Shown: positions 41,737 through 52,370 of the stretch, piece after piece | How positions within the stretch are numbered: the first letter of the stretch is position 1 | Layout of the letters: the number at the start of each line of letters is the position of its first letter | From: Peronospora farinosa | Taxonomy: Eukaryota; Oomycota; Peronosporomycetes; Peronosporales; Peronosporaceae | DNA: 64,000 nt | Assembly (NCBI GenBank): GCA_947646735.1 | Contig: CANTFK010000239.1 | Coordinates: forward strand, 248,001 to 312,000 | Direction of reading: 5' to 3' | Program-made: the position numbers and the translations under genes | Notes under the pieces: generated by a model | Seen by the model: only the letters and a program-made list of their open reading frames with translations | Databases searched by the model: none | Told to the model about the DNA's origin: nothing

Positions 41737-43173
41737 ATGAGGGTGCTGTACCGGCCGCCCATCATGAGGGTGCTGTACCGGCCGCACGTCCAAAAACGGT
41801 CGGGACCAGTAGGTGCAGGGCGCCCTACTGGTTTGAACGGAGGTCCGGGTCCCCCGGTGGCAGCCCAACCTTCCAGTCCTCCTGCGCTACGCGCACGGTT
41901 AAATGCCACCACTACGAGTGGTGATTCACGTCTGATTATTGTCAGTTTACATGTCGCCGGCGTCCGGCGACCTCTGCGAGCACTCCTGGACTCAGGAGCA
42001 ACAAACAATTTCTTTCGTGAATCTTGTTTGTCGATGCTGCCTTCCAGCATTCAGGTCCGTGAGGGACCTGGCCAAGTCGTCGTCAAGTTGGCTGACGGGA
42101 AACCACACCGCGTATCGCGGCGCGAAGTGTCGTTGCCGTATACGTTTGATGGCTTTCGCAGTAATGATGATTTCTTGGTGATCGCGATGAATTATGCATT
42201 CGATTGCATACTGGGCATGCCATGGTTGGCACGTTATAAGCCCCAGATCGACTGGTTAGCCAGATCAGTGAGACGTCGACGCAAGTTCGATGTCAGTGAA
42301 GTGTTTACCCATCTCTTGGTATCTCCAAGTGACTGGCCGAACGTCGCAGTCGTGGATCGTGATTCCACGACGTTGGCGGTGCACAGAGCGATCGTTGGCC
42401 CTCTCTGCACTGCTTGTGCTGTTCTTCGAGACACAAGTGACAGTGACTCCTCGCTACAGAGCGAAGAGGACGACGAGGACGACGCGGTCGAACAGGGGTT
42501 CCCGCGCGTCATTAATGCGGTTGAACAGGGGTTCCCGCACGTGAATGCAGTGGTTGAACCGGGGTTCCCATCTGCACCTATTGTGGTCGAGCAGGGGCTC
42601 CCACAAGAGCATTGTGGCGACGAGCAAGAGCTCGCCAGCGAGTGTGACGTGGACGGACAGGAGTCCCCACGCGAGAGCATGATGGTCGAACCGGGGTTCC
42701 CATCATCACCCACTGTGGTCGAACCGAGGTTCCCACATTGGCATATTGTGGTTGAGCAGAGGCTCCTACACGAGTACAACGTGGACGGACAGGAGTCCCC
42801 ACGCGAGAGCATGATGGTCGAACCGGGGTTCCCATCATCACCCACTGTGGTCGAACCTAGGTTCCCACATGGGCATACTGTGGTTGAGCAGGGGCTCCCA
42901 CACGGGTTTACGGCGGCCGAGCAGGAGCTCCCGCATCAAGTGTCGACGGTCGAGTTTGGGGTACTCCCGTCCAGTGTTTCCGGCATCTTGGATGACGACA
43001 TCCAGTGCCTAGAGGGGGGTGATGGTTTATCACCTGACTGCGGTTCTCCAGCTTCGAGTAGTGACTCGAAGCACGATGGGGACAACAGCACCGAGAATTT
43101 AGCGTTGGGATGTGTCCACGCTATCGTGTACGTGGAAGGGAGTCCACAAAGGCGCCAATATATCGAGGTCTAG
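41737..43173 (+). CDS. Protease and repeat-rich spacer, element III pol
   Basis: A 478-codon frame. The retropepsin-like protease has the [12 protein letters not shown] active site and [16 protein letters not shown] near its end. After about residue 240 comes an acidic spacer ([15 protein letters not shown]) followed by about a dozen units of VVEQGFPH type, then Ser/Asp-rich sequence ending [14 protein letters not shown]. The spacer ends in a TAG where element I has sense codons. The protease processes Gag-Pol; the role of the repeats is unknown. Confidence 0.85.
   Translation: MRVLYRPPIMRVLYRPHVQKRSGPVGAGRPTGLNGGPGPPVAAQPSSPPALRARLNATTTSGDSRLIIVSLHVAGVRRPLRALLDSGATNNFFRESCLSMLPSSIQVREGPGQVVVKLADGKPHRVSRREVSLPYTFDGFRSNDDFLVIAMNYAFDCILGMPWLARYKPQIDWLARSVRRRRKFDVSEVFTHLLVSPSDWPNVAVVDRDSTTLAVHRAIVGPLCTACAVLRDTSDSDSSLQSEEDDEDDAVEQGFPRVINAVEQGFPHVNAVVEPGFPSAPIVVEQGLPQEHCGDEQELASECDVDGQESPRESMMVEPGFPSSPTVVEPRFPHWHIVVEQRLLHEYNVDGQESPRESMMVEPGFPSSPTVVEPRFPHGHTVVEQGLPHGFTAAEQELPHQVSTVEFGVLPSSVSGILDDDIQCLEGGDGLSPDCGSPASSSDSKHDGDNSTENLALGCVHAIVYVEGSPQRRQYIEV
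42487..42945 (+). repeat. Tandem repeat coding VVEQGFP-type units
   Basis: Degenerate ~33-36 base units, with a larger duplicated block of about 126 bases (42652-42777 against 42778-42900). The minus-strand counterpart in element I (about 48860-48965) codes GRAGAP-like units, so a repeat spacer is common to both. Confidence 0.75.
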
Positions 43174-43257
43174 AGTCCTCCTCGTAATGCGTCTTCCATT
43201 ACAAGTCTTCCAGGGCTTTCCTGAAAGCATTTACTACGTGACCTTAAGGGAGGCACT

Positions 43258-44304
43258 GTGGAACAAGTGTGTCTAATCACCAACGAGGTGGTTACCGTGG
43301 CAAACGAGGAGCATATGGCGCGTCCTCGAAGCGCTGAGCCGAAGTCTGCGCGTGAAGAAAGGTTTGCATCACAGTCATGGGAGGCCCTGCGAGAGTCTGG
43401 TAACCCCGTCTACGACATTGCTCGTGAATATGCAGACGTGTTCCCGGACAAGATCCCGGCTGAACTTCCTGCGGACCGCGGTGTTCGGCACGAGATTGAT
43501 CTCGTGCCAGGGTCGAAGTATTGTGTGACACGGCATGCCTCGAGATCAAGTCGAAGCTATTGACGCATTCTTTGAAGGCCGCCTCAAAGCGGGTCATGTG
43601 CGGGAGAGTATCTCACCACATTCGAGTCCAACCTTCTGCGTTAAGAAGACTACGGGAGGCTGGCGGATAGTGCATGCGCTCAATAAGTTGAATGATGCCA
43701 CTATTCCTGCGCAAACGCCAATTCCCAGGAAGGACATGGTGCTGAATTCCATGTCAGGTAGTGTCATCTTCAGTGCCATCGACTTGACCGATGGCTTTTA
43801 CCAGATTTTGATGCGCCCGAGCATATCCCACTCACCGCGGTGAGCACCCCGAGTGGCATGTTATGGGAGTGGCTGGTAATGCCACAAGGGTTGAAGAACG
43901 CTCCGGCCACTTTCAATCGCATAATGTCTCAAGTGTTGAGACCTCTTCGGAACTTTGCCCCTAGTTATTTTGACGATATCTTCGTCCGTAGTCGCGCCGA
44001 GGGCAACCTCAACGATGTCCAAGTTCACCTTCAACACCTGAAGCAAGTGTTTCAAGTTATGCGAGACAACAAGTTGTACGCGAATCTCAAGAAGTGTGTC
44101 TTTTGTGCACCAGAGATTCCGGTGTTAGGTTGCTATGTGAGTAAATCGGGAGTTCGAGCTGATCCAGAGAAGGTGTCGTCCATCTGTTCTTGGCCCACGC
44201 CCAAGAACCCTACGGAGTTGCGCCAGTGGCTCGGCTTGGCTAATTATTGCACAAGTATACGAAGGATTATGCTGGTTCTATCCAGCCTTTGTCGTCACTC
44301 TTGA
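43258..44304 (+). pseudogene. Reverse transcriptase, element III (frameshifted)
   Basis: Pieces 43258-43563, 43535-43843 and 43840-44304 in three frame steps. Motifs: VRHEIDLVPGS, PTFCVKKTTGGWRIVH, SAIDLTDGFYQ, MPQGLKNAPATFNRI, active-site YFDDIFV. It aligns along its length with the RT of element I. A further frame change near 44250 leads into RNase H. Confidence 0.87.
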
Positions 44305-46440
44305 AGAAAGACGCCACGTGGTTGTGGCGTCCCGAGCACCAAGCAGCCTTCGAAGCAGTAAAAAAGAGCCTAGCGTCAGCGCCAGTCCTGTTCCTACCAG
44401 ACGATTCCAAGCCGTTCCACGTGGTTTGCGACGCCAGTGATTTTGCAATCGGTTTTGCCCTCATGCAATTTGATGATGAGGGCCGCGAACGAGTCGTGAG
44501 CTATCAGTCGCGACAGATGAAGTCAGCTGAGAAGAACTCTCCGGTTCACGACAAGGAGTTATTAGCGATGCGCTATGCACTCATCAAGTTTCGCGTGCAT
44601 CTCCTTGGTGAACGTACATTTGCTTTATATACCGATCAGGCATCGCTGCGCACAGCGATGAAGAGCCCACACTTGTCCCAACGGATGGCACGATGGCTCT
44701 CATTCTTCTCTGAGTACAACTTCGTCGTGCATTACAAGCCAGGCAAGACTAATATTCTCTCTGATGCTCTGTCACGACGTCCCGACTACGATCCTCGGAC
44801 TACTCTGAGTCGTTAGGCTACTGATGACGAGGACGATGATGACCGATGTGCATTGTGTGTATCGCTGAACTTAACTCGGGTTACACCCGAGCCGTGTTTA
44901 TTCGATGAGATCGTCGCAGCGTACAAGGGTGACTCAGATTATGCAGACATTATCGAGTATCTGCGTGCTCCCAGCGATGCTGCACTGGGAGCATTATCCC
45001 GTACCAAGCGCGACCATATTCATCGATACAGTTTAGACGGCGATTTGCTTCTGTATAGCATCGACCAATTCGATTCTCCTCGCACGGTGATTGCCAACGA
45101 CATGGATTTGCGTGCAAGAATCATTCACGAGTATCACGATGCTCCTGCTGGCGGCCATTTAGGCCGCGAAAAGACTTTCGCGGCTGTGTCTCGAGACTTC
45201 TTCTGGCCCCACATGTATAAGTGGGTACGCAACTGGATCTGAACGTGCGAAATATGCCAGCGTGTGAAGCCATCTCCATCGTCACAGACTCCCTTGCGAT
45301 CGTTGCCAATTGCAGCAGAGGCCTGGAGATCAGTTTCGATGGACTTTATCTTCGGGCTTGCGCCCGATAGCCAAGCTCGAACGGGCATCTTGGTCTTTGT
45401 TGACAGATTCAGCAAGATGACACATCTCGTGCCTGTTCACGCTAAGGTCACCGCGGTAGAGACCGCGGCGCACTTCATCAACGCGGTGTTCCGTCATCAT
45501 GGCCTTCCAGAAAACATTGTTTCGGACCGTGATCCGCGATTTACGTCCGCATTTTGGACATCACTTTTCGAACTCCTCGGGACAAAACTGCTGATGTCGA
45601 CGGCAGCCCATCCGGAAACGGATGGGCAGACCGAGCGCGTGAACCGAGTCCTCGAAGATGTTCTTCGGAGTTATGCTACGTCATTTACAAGTTGGAGTGC
45701 ATTTTTACCACTCGCTGAGTTCGCACTCAACAACGCCGTACACGCGTCAACAGGGTTGACGCCATTTTTTGTGAATTCGGCTCGTCACCCTCGTGTTCCT
45801 ACTGTCCTGGCCGTGGGGCGACCCACAACACCTAGTGGCTCCACTCTGGGGGGGATAAAGGTGATAAACAAGGATCGAGTGCAGCTCACGGTATTTTGAG
45901 CGCGAATGCAGTAACACGATCCAAGGCAAAGACGGCCACTTTGAAGCCATCAGACGTGGCGTCCCCATTAGCTCGATGGACTGTGCAGACATTGATTGAC
46001 CCGTCTTCGGGTCAGCGTTCCCCTACTGCCAACTACGCGCCGATTGAGTCGGCGCGACATGGCCGTGTCGGAATTCATACTCCAACGTCAAGCCATCACC
46101 CAGTTTGTACGCGACGCACTACAAACTGCTGTAGACCAACAGAAGGAGAACGCTTACAAACATGGAAGAAAGAACATGAGCAAGTTTGAGAAAGGTGACC
46201 GTGTATTATTATCTACGGAAGGTTTAAGGGATTCTGCGGTCACTAATCTGGGCGCGAGTAAACTCGCGCCACGCTTCATCGGTCCATTCAAGGTTCTGAA
46301 GGCAATTGGCGACGCTTATACACTCGACATCCCCCCTTCACTGCGACTCCACCCGACATTCTATGTCGGGCGGCTGAAGGAATACCGTCCGGCTACGCTT
46401 CACGGTTTGGCTCCGACGCCGGCTTCAGGGGTTCGTAAGT
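44247..46440 (+). pseudogene. RNase H and integrase, element III (stops)
   Basis: One frame with stops at 44814 (TAG), 45240 (TGA) and 45897 (TGA). RNase H: VVCDASDFAIG, KELLAMRYALIKF and LYTDQASLRT. The integrase zinc module ends in CEICQR, directly after the TGA at 45240 (element I has CGC, Arg, near here). Core triad: MDFIFGL, VSDRDPRF, ETDGQTERVNRVLE. The C-terminal region has NLGASKLAPRFIGPFKV and TFYVGRLKEY. Confidence 0.87.
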
Positions 46441-46762
46441 CGAACGGCCTTCCCGTCGTGCTCGACGCGCCGATGACATGGGGCAGGGTCTCGATCCCGT
46501 CTGAACCTGACCAAGCATCTGGCGCTCCAGAATCCTTATCCGCTCGAGCAGTTCACGGTTCGACTGCCGGGTCTCACTCGAAGTCTTCTCCGCCTGGGCA
46601 GCACGTTCACTGGCAGCCTCAGCCTCCAGCCGAGCATCGGCAGCTATATTCACGGCCTGATCAACATCGTCCTGAGCAACCAGGACGCCATCTCTACCAC
46701 CGCGAGGGCCCTCCTCCGCTTGTTGATGCGGAGGGACAGGTGCGCTGGATTGTAGACCGATT

Positions 46763-46990
46763 GTGGATCACGAGGACCCTCCACAACCTTTACTGCAGTC
46801 GGCTCATGAGAAGCGTGCGGTTCCATCCGCGTGCAGGTACCGAGTACGTTGGCTTGGATTCCCTCCCGAGCAGGATACATGGGAACCACGTTCCTCGCTC
46901 CTTCGTGACGTTCCAGATGTGGTTCTGTCGTATGAAGCCACGAAGTCGGACTATTCCAAGGCGGGCGAGCACGCGAACGCTCTCGTGACA
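46763..46990 (+). pseudogene. Chromodomain of element III pol
   Basis: YRVRWLGFPPEQDTWEPRSSLL marks a chromodomain at about 46835-46950, matching that of element I. It is out of frame with the upstream integrase, and the aORF reads the same DNA on the minus strand. Confidence 0.78.
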
Positions 46991-47428
46991 AACGAGAGCG
47001 GTAAGGAGATTCACGTTGTCGGAAACGGGAACGATGACGCGAACGAGAACGATGTCGCGAACGCAAACGATGTCGCGAACGAGATCGATGCCGTGATCGA
47101 GAATGTCGCGGTGAATACATATCACGATTGCGAGGCGAGAATCGCGCAACTGGACGGGCAGGCGAACGTGTCGCTGCCCTGCGTTGATGATACCGCGGAG
47201 ATCGACTCCGCTGTCGCGAGTGGTGCCGCCAGCGGGGCGCACCACGAATAACTGCGCTTCTCCGTTCGCCCAGACTTCGCTCATACTTCGCAATCCAACT
47301 TCGTTCGCGATCACTGAGTGGACACTCAGCGATTTGTCGTCGCCATTCGTCATGAGTTGGGCGTGGAGTCGAGTCACAAGATTGGCATCCTTCATTGACA
47401 TGGACGAAGCAGAGACGGTCCTCATTCC

Positions 47429-47628
47429 AAGCATCCTCACACACTCTTTCGCGTAGCGCGCCGATGGAGTGATCGGCGCGAAGCTCCTCTCAATTGGCGA
47501 GCCATAACTGAAAACTGCTACCATCTTCAAGCATCCTCACACACTCTTTCGCGTAGCGCGCCGATGGAGTGATCGGCGCGAAGCTCCTCTCGATTGGCGA
47601 GCCATAATTGAAAACTGCTACCATCTTC
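47429..47628. repeat. 100-base tandem duplication
   Basis: AAGCATCCTCACACACTC starts at 47429 and again at 47529, with almost identical sequence between. The copy at 16405-17950 lacks it, so it is a recent duplication. Its length is not a multiple of three. Confidence 0.9.
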
Positions 47629-47968
47629 AAGCATCCGATTCCAACGTTGGATGAAGGCGCACCAAGAACGTTGTAGAGCTTCATGCTCGATTCCATCAAG
47701 ACCTTTCCCGCGCAGTTTACGAAATCGGCGGAAGTAGTCCCGCATCATGTCCAGTGAGTCCGGAGCGTGAGCTCCGGACAAGTCGTACAGCGACCAAGGT
47801 ATGAGCTGCCGCGCCATGATGTTGGTTGATGCACTCCCGCTGACGTTCCTTGGGAGTGCTGCTGGACTGGGTGTTGGGTCTCCGGACATTGCTTGTTCGT
47901 TTGTAGGCGAAGGGTTTTCGACAGTTGAGCGCTCACGGTTGGTGAGCGCTGTCATGAGAAGGGGGTGA

Positions 47969-48305
47969 TGTAATGGGCTACATTACACACATAGTTAATA
48001 CAAATAAACAATTACTTGTGTAGACAGGTTCTGGGCCCTAATAGCGGGCACATCGTGGCTAATTATTGGTTTATTATTGGGGCTTAAAGTCCCAATATGG
48101 ACCAATGATAAATCAACCTGAATTTGTGTAGTTCCCGAAAGGCGGGAACACTGTCGTATTTATTACGACTAAAATCTTCGTAATTAGTACGAATTAAAAC
48201 CAAAATAAAAATCAGAGTTAAATTTACTTAATACCTAATACTTGGGCTTGAGTCTTCCTCAAGCGCACGTGTAAGCTAGTGACGGTACGTTCTAGCCCCG
48301 ATACA
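47969..48305 (+). repeat. 3' LTR of element III (family A)
   Basis: 337 bases, directly after GAGAAGGGGGTGA (polypurine tract, 47956-47968). It ends GATACA where the left copy ends GTTACA. Confidence 0.92.
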
Positions 48306-49444
48306 TATACAGGGTTGCCCGAAGCACGAAGAGCATCCCAAGACTGTGCCGCGAAGCGTTCTTCGCGCGCTGATTTAGGCTCGGCGCTCTTCGGGCGAGC
48401 CTCCAGAGAACTTCTTCACTGGCTGCTTCGGTGGCTGAAACGATGCACACTTGCTCGATGTCGCCGGCCTTGAGGTCATGAAGGAAGTCTTTCCATGTAA
48501 GGTCTGGAAGAGATGTGATATCTGCAGCAGTGCACGGTGGACTCGCTACATCAATGTAGCGGCCACGATGTGGAGATCCCTCCACATATTCAAGCGCGCA
48601 TACGGATTCCGTCACTACGGAATCAAATGCATCCGAATTTTGACGTGAATTGCGCCGTCTTGGTGATCGCCGTGCTCCTTTATTGCGTTATCTATTGCGT
48701 CTCGAGCCCCTGCTCGAGACTGGCACGTCGCTATCACAAAAGGATGATGTACCTCCCTCTAGACGTGGGAGCTCTGTCTCCACCACGTCGGTCTCATGCG
48801 GATCCGTAGTCCGCCCATTCTCGTCAATCAAAAGTGGGAGCTCGTCTTCGACCGCTTCACTTGTTTGCGGGAGCCCCTGCTCGACCGCCTCGATAAATAT
48901 CGGGAGCCTCTGCTCGTCCGATGTACTTGTACGCGGGAGCCCCTGCTCGACCGACCGCTTCGTTCTGTGGCTCCATCAGTGTAACGGAACATACTGCGCT
49001 CAGAGGGCCATCGCTCTCTCTGTGTTGACTAATAGTCGTGGCGAGTTCGTTCACGACCCTGACGTGAGGCCAATCGGATGGAGCGACCAACAAATGAGTA
49101 AACACTTCACTGACGTCATAACCGCTTCGTCGTTTGACGGACCGAGATAGCCAATCTATCTTCGGCTGATACCGTGACAGCCACGGTATCCCAAGTATGC
49201 AATAAAATGCATAGTTCATCTCGTACAAAAAAAATTCGTCGTTGCTCTAGAAACCGTCGAAAGTGTACGGTAAAACCACTGTTTTACGCGGGACACGTTT
49301 TGGTTGTCCATCGGCAAGTTTGACAACGATGTCACCTGAACCTTCTTGAACAATGACAGTCGACGGGAGAAGGGACAAACAGGAAGCACGAAAAAAATTG
49401 TTGGAAGCGCCAGAATCCAACAACGCTCGAAGTGGTCGCTTCAC
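48306..49444 (-). pseudogene. Protease and spacer, element I
   Basis: Pieces 49444-49247 (protease with ALLDSGASNNFF), 49228-48857 ([30 protein letters not shown], then GRAGAP-like repeats) and 48615-48306 (YVEGSPHRGRYIDVASPP to DLTWKDFLHDL). Several frame changes separate them. The last piece continues into RT at 38880 once element III is taken out. Confidence 0.82.
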
Positions 49445-49592
49445 TCCAGCGACGATGAGACTGATATAATCAGTTTCGAATCATCGCGCATGGTGGTGGC
49501 ATTGAAGTGGGTATGAATCACTTTGGGTCTAGGAGCCCGAGCTGCCACCTGAGTATTCGGGGCTCCATTTCTGCCAGTAGGGCGCCCCACGC

Positions 49593-50639
49593 CTACTGGA
49601 ACCGCTCGTTTTTTGGCGGGACCACCGACAACACAGCGTCTCCTCGTGAGACAGCTGTGTTCATCGTCACCGGCGCAGGTGCACGACAGACAGCCGCACG
49701 ATGTCCTGTTTTACCACAGCGAAAACACTTCATCGTGTTAGGATTGCGAATGTCGCGGCTTAATGATTTGCCGCGACCACGAGAGGACTCAATTGCATCA
49801 ATTTTCATTGGCTCTGGGCCAGACGTCCGGGGATGTGGTGGCGCTGCGTGCAGGTACGACGACGCGACAGTGTAATCCTCACGAAGCGCGAGGGCAAATG
49901 CCTCCTCGAGGGACTTTGGCTTAGCACGTGTGAGGCAGTAACGCGTCATGCCCCCTTGCATACCAAAAATAAAGACATGGACTTGTGAAGCCATGTCAAT
50001 TGGCTGCGTGGTAATGCACGAAGCAAGATGACGTGTCTTCTGCACGTAGTCACGCATCGACAGCTTGCCCTGTCGGAGTGAGAAGAAATCTGCACGCAAG
50101 CGAGATTTATCTTGAGGAGGCTCGAAAGCCAGTCGTAAGTCACGCTGGATATCGTCCAGCGTAGGAAACGCCGACTCATCTACGATGAGCTTTCCGAGAG
50201 CCCATTCCTTGGCTTTGCCGACAAGACGAGACAACAGGAAATTGACCTTGGACGTCGGAGCTTCAATTAATCTTGACGCTATTGCAATATCCACCTCGCG
50301 AAACCAGCGATTGAGGGGGAGACGATCCGGACCATCACCGGAGTACGTTGACGTCTCCATCTTGATAGCATCATGGTGCGAAGTGTGCGAGGATGTCAAT
50401 ACTCGCCGATTCGCTTCGGCGAGCTCGCGCACCATAAAGTCTTGGATGGCGGCACGTTGATCATCAGGCGTCGCTGTGCTCAGCAGCGACGTCACAATAG
50501 TTTCGCCAGACACCGCCGCGAGGCGATGTAGTGCCTGCCACTCCACCGAGGTGAGATGTGGAAAATCAGAATGCTCCAGGCGAGACCGCTGGACTCGCCC
50601 ATGTTCATCTCGAATCTGGTCATTGGAAGGACCAACAAG
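49593..50639 (-). CDS. Gag of element I
   Basis: From the ATG at 50546 the ORF gives 317 residues; homology with element III suggests that coding begins a little further right, near 50639. Core: [38 protein letters not shown] and [14 protein letters not shown]. One canonical zinc knuckle [14 protein letters not shown] (C-x2-C-x4-H-x4-C). Forms the virus-like particle and packages RNA. Gag ends in one frame and the protease follows in another. Confidence 0.87.
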   Translation of the reverse strand, partial: LVGPSNDQIRDEHGRVQRSRLEHSDFPHLTSVEWQALHRLAAVSGETIVTSLLSTATPDDQRAAIQDFMVRELAEANRRVLTSSHTSHHDAIKMETSTYSGDGPDRLPLNRWFREVDIAIASRLIEAPTSKVNFLLSRLVGKAKEWALGKLIVDESAFPTLDDIQRDLRLAFEPPQDKSRLRADFFSLRQGKLSMRDYVQKTRHLASCITTQPIDMASQVHVFIFGMQGGMTRYCLTRAKPKSLEEAFALALREDYTVASSYLHAAPPHPRTSGPEPMKIDAIESSRGRGKSLSRDIRNPNTMKCFRCGKTGHRAAVCRAPAPVTMNTAVSRGDAVLSVVPPKNERFQ

Positions 50640-50649
50640 TGCTACCAGG

Positions 50650-50969
50650 TGTAACAGGATAAGGACCCGTTACCGTCTTACACTAAAAGGGCGTTGAGGA
50701 AGCGCTCTTAATTAACTCGTAAATACAACTATGTTTAACTGTTTTGTTTAGTTTTGATTCGCAGTAAGTGCGAATATGTTCCCTAGCTCATGGGAACCAC
50801 TCAATATGGAAGTCAATTTATTATTGGCTAATTATTGGGTCTGGCACCCCAATAATAAACCAATAATAAAATGACGCGCAGTATCCGCTAATCGGATACT
50901 GCCCTATGCCTACTTATGTAATTATGTATTATCCCTATAACTACTCATGTAATAAGTAGACCCATTACA
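50650..50969 (-). repeat. 5' LTR of element I (family B)
   Basis: 320 bases, same ends and hairpins as the left copy. The primer-binding motif CCTGGTAGCAC (inverted) follows at 50640-50649. The right target copy GAAAC is at 50970-50974. Confidence 0.92.
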
Positions 50970-51349
50970 GAAACATACCCTGGGGACCGAGGTATCATAT
51001 CAGCGACCTGCCAACAACCTAATGGCGGTCCATGACTTAAAATCACTTCTTGATCGCCGATATTAGCTAGCTGTAGATATCTGATCTGACCCGGTCCCGT
51101 AGTTACTGTAGGTACCCACTTCAGATCGCGCCTCACCCAGATCTTGGCTTTAGGAGGAATAACTTCGATCTTCACTTCGGTCGATTTAATCACTGGGATC
51201 ACCACATATTGATCTGGAATTGTGATCGCTTGTATGGTCGCCCGGTAAGGAGGTCTTCGTCCATTCAGAAGGATCCTGACCTCATCAGGCAAACAAAGTG
51301 TTCCATCTACTAAATCCTGGCGTATTCCAGCTGGTACCATGAGATCCAT
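50970..51349 (-). pseudogene. Protease-RT linker, element II
   Basis: A minus-strand open piece with LPDEVRILLNGRRPPY and ANIGDQEVILSHGPPLGCWQ. It is the protease C-terminal/linker part of element II pol, separated from protease by a stop and from RT by element I. Confidence 0.7.
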
Positions 51350-51373
51350 TCCTAGGATCGCGTCTTGACCTAC

Positions 51374-51688
51374 TTAATCTCCTACCCAAGCATCGAAATA
51401 ATAGACTAGCGATCCATTCAGCGTAATCTTGATTCTTGTACGACCATCCGTCATGTATGTGTTCTCACCAATTCCAACACATTCTTGCCTCTGACTCTCG
51501 TCAATGACACATCCAACCTTACGAGCAAAGGTGGTGTCGACGATCGAGACTTCGGCTCCAGAATCGAATAGCGTAGTCGCCTTTTCATTGTTAATCTTGC
51601 CCGTTGCCTTGGCTTGCTTGAACCACTTCCCTGGGGTATGATATTTCCAGTATCCCCGTGATTCACCTGGTGCTAAGTCAAGCTCCAT
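51374..51688 (-). CDS. Aspartic protease, element II
   Basis: TTLFDSGAEVSIVDTTFARKVG carries the DSGA active site, and ITLNGSLVYYFDAWVGD is a later strand. 104 codons, an open piece of gag-pol. Cleaves the polyprotein. Confidence 0.8.
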   Translation of the reverse strand: MELDLAPGESRGYWKYHTPGKWFKQAKATGKINNEKATTLFDSGAEVSIVDTTFARKVGCVIDESQRQECVGIGENTYMTDGRTRIKITLNGSLVYYFDAWVGD

Positions 51689-51884
51689 TTTTGCAGGCGA
51701 TCGGACATATTCATCAACTCTTACGACGCTTGATATTGAACGCAGAAATTTTGAATCTTCACATGTATTAGTCGGGTCGATCTGAGTGTTAACACCTTTA
51801 TCTGTCGATCATCTTTCCTAAAATGCATAAATGCAGAGCCCAGAACGCTCGGCTTGTACCAGATTCCAACCTGGCGAAAGCGTC

Positions 51885-52145
51885 CTACTTCAACATTTCC
51901 TCAGCCTTCGGCGGAAGCATCCCAGCATGCTTGGTTGGGACATACCACTTGCGTATCATGTTGTAGAATTCTTCCATTCGACAATTTCCATTCTCATGGA
52001 TATCTCCGCAGGCAGAACAGGTGTAAAAACACTTGTCCGACGGATGTCCCTTACGACCACACTTCTGACACGTTAGTCTCTTCCAGCATCCACGATCATC
52101 ATGTTTCTTCGACCCACAATGGGTACAAGCCTTCTGATTCACCAC
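51885..52145 (-). pseudogene. Nucleocapsid with three zinc knuckles, element II
   Basis: Knuckles CTHCGSKKHDDRGC and CQKCGRKGHPSDKC (both C-x2-C-x4-H-x4-C) and CSACGDIHENGNC (C-x2-C-x3-H-x4-C). Three knuckles is more than the single one in elements I and III. Binds genomic RNA. Confidence 0.85.
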
Positions 52146-52370
52146 GCAATGTGGACTGCGATCTTAACCCAAATGGTCCGATCCCGCACGTTGATCACTG
52201 AATTTCTTCACGCGATCCGGTACTGTAGCCACACAAAGGTTGCGTCGATCTGTATTGGCGTATGATCCACTAAGGTCCGAGTCTGACTCGCTGCTACTGC
52301 CTTCCAGGCGAATTTCTCTCACGGCCCGAGTTGGTTTCGAGGGTGTCGGATTGGAGGCCGACGCAGATCG

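Larger units (their letters stand above)
39250..41924 (+). pseudogene. Gag of element III, split by a solo LTR
   Basis: N-terminal piece 39250-39582 ends at NRWF; the C-terminal piece resumes at 41070 with REVDIAIAS, in frame once the solo LTR is removed. This matches [13 protein letters not shown] in element I. The core gag segment ([33 protein letters not shown]) is clear. The nucleocapsid zinc knuckle reads [14 protein letters not shown], where the His is replaced by Asn, so metal binding may be impaired. Gag overlaps the protease frame from about 41737, consistent with a programmed frameshift to pol. Confidence 0.87.
46393..47955 (-). pseudogene. Antisense ORF of element III
   Basis: The ATG at 47955 lies only 13 bases from the 3' LTR. 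N-terminal piece (47955-47527): SLYDLSGAHAPDSLD, RSWCAFIQRWN. Middle piece (47444-46650): LCFVHVNEGCQSC (C-x2-H-x4-C-x2-C), then a long Arg/Ser run (SRHRSRSRHRLRSRH). C-terminal piece (46653-46393): coiled coil EAEAASERAAQAEKT. A 100-base tandem duplication shifts the frame between pieces one and two, and a further change separates two and three. Removing the duplication restores one frame for the first two pieces. Confidence 0.8.
38886..48305 (+). mobile_element. Element III, chromodomain Ty3/gypsy retrotransposon inserted in element I
   Basis: LTRs 38886-39223 and 47969-48305, TSD TATAC at 38881-38885 and 48306-48310. Plus-strand gag, protease, spacer, RT, RNase H, integrase and chromodomain; minus-strand aORF. 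About 7.9 kb without the solo LTR. At least three frameshifts and three stops in pol show it is dead. It is a relative of element I (the Gag, RT and aORF proteins align) but its LTRs are of a different family. Confidence 0.93.
34084..50969 (-). mobile_element. Element I, chromodomain Ty3/gypsy retrotransposon (host of element III)
   Basis: LTRs 34084-34403 and 50650-50969, each 320 bases. TSD GAAAC, with three extra bases on the left side. Excluding element III it is about 7.5 kb. Minus-strand order: 5' LTR, primer-binding site, gag, protease, Val/Gly-rich spacer, RT, RNase H, integrase, chromodomain, then an aORF (plus), purine tract and 3' LTR. Most of pol is one frame with a few stops and one frameshift. 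The LTR copies differ at roughly a dozen sites. Confidence 0.92.
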
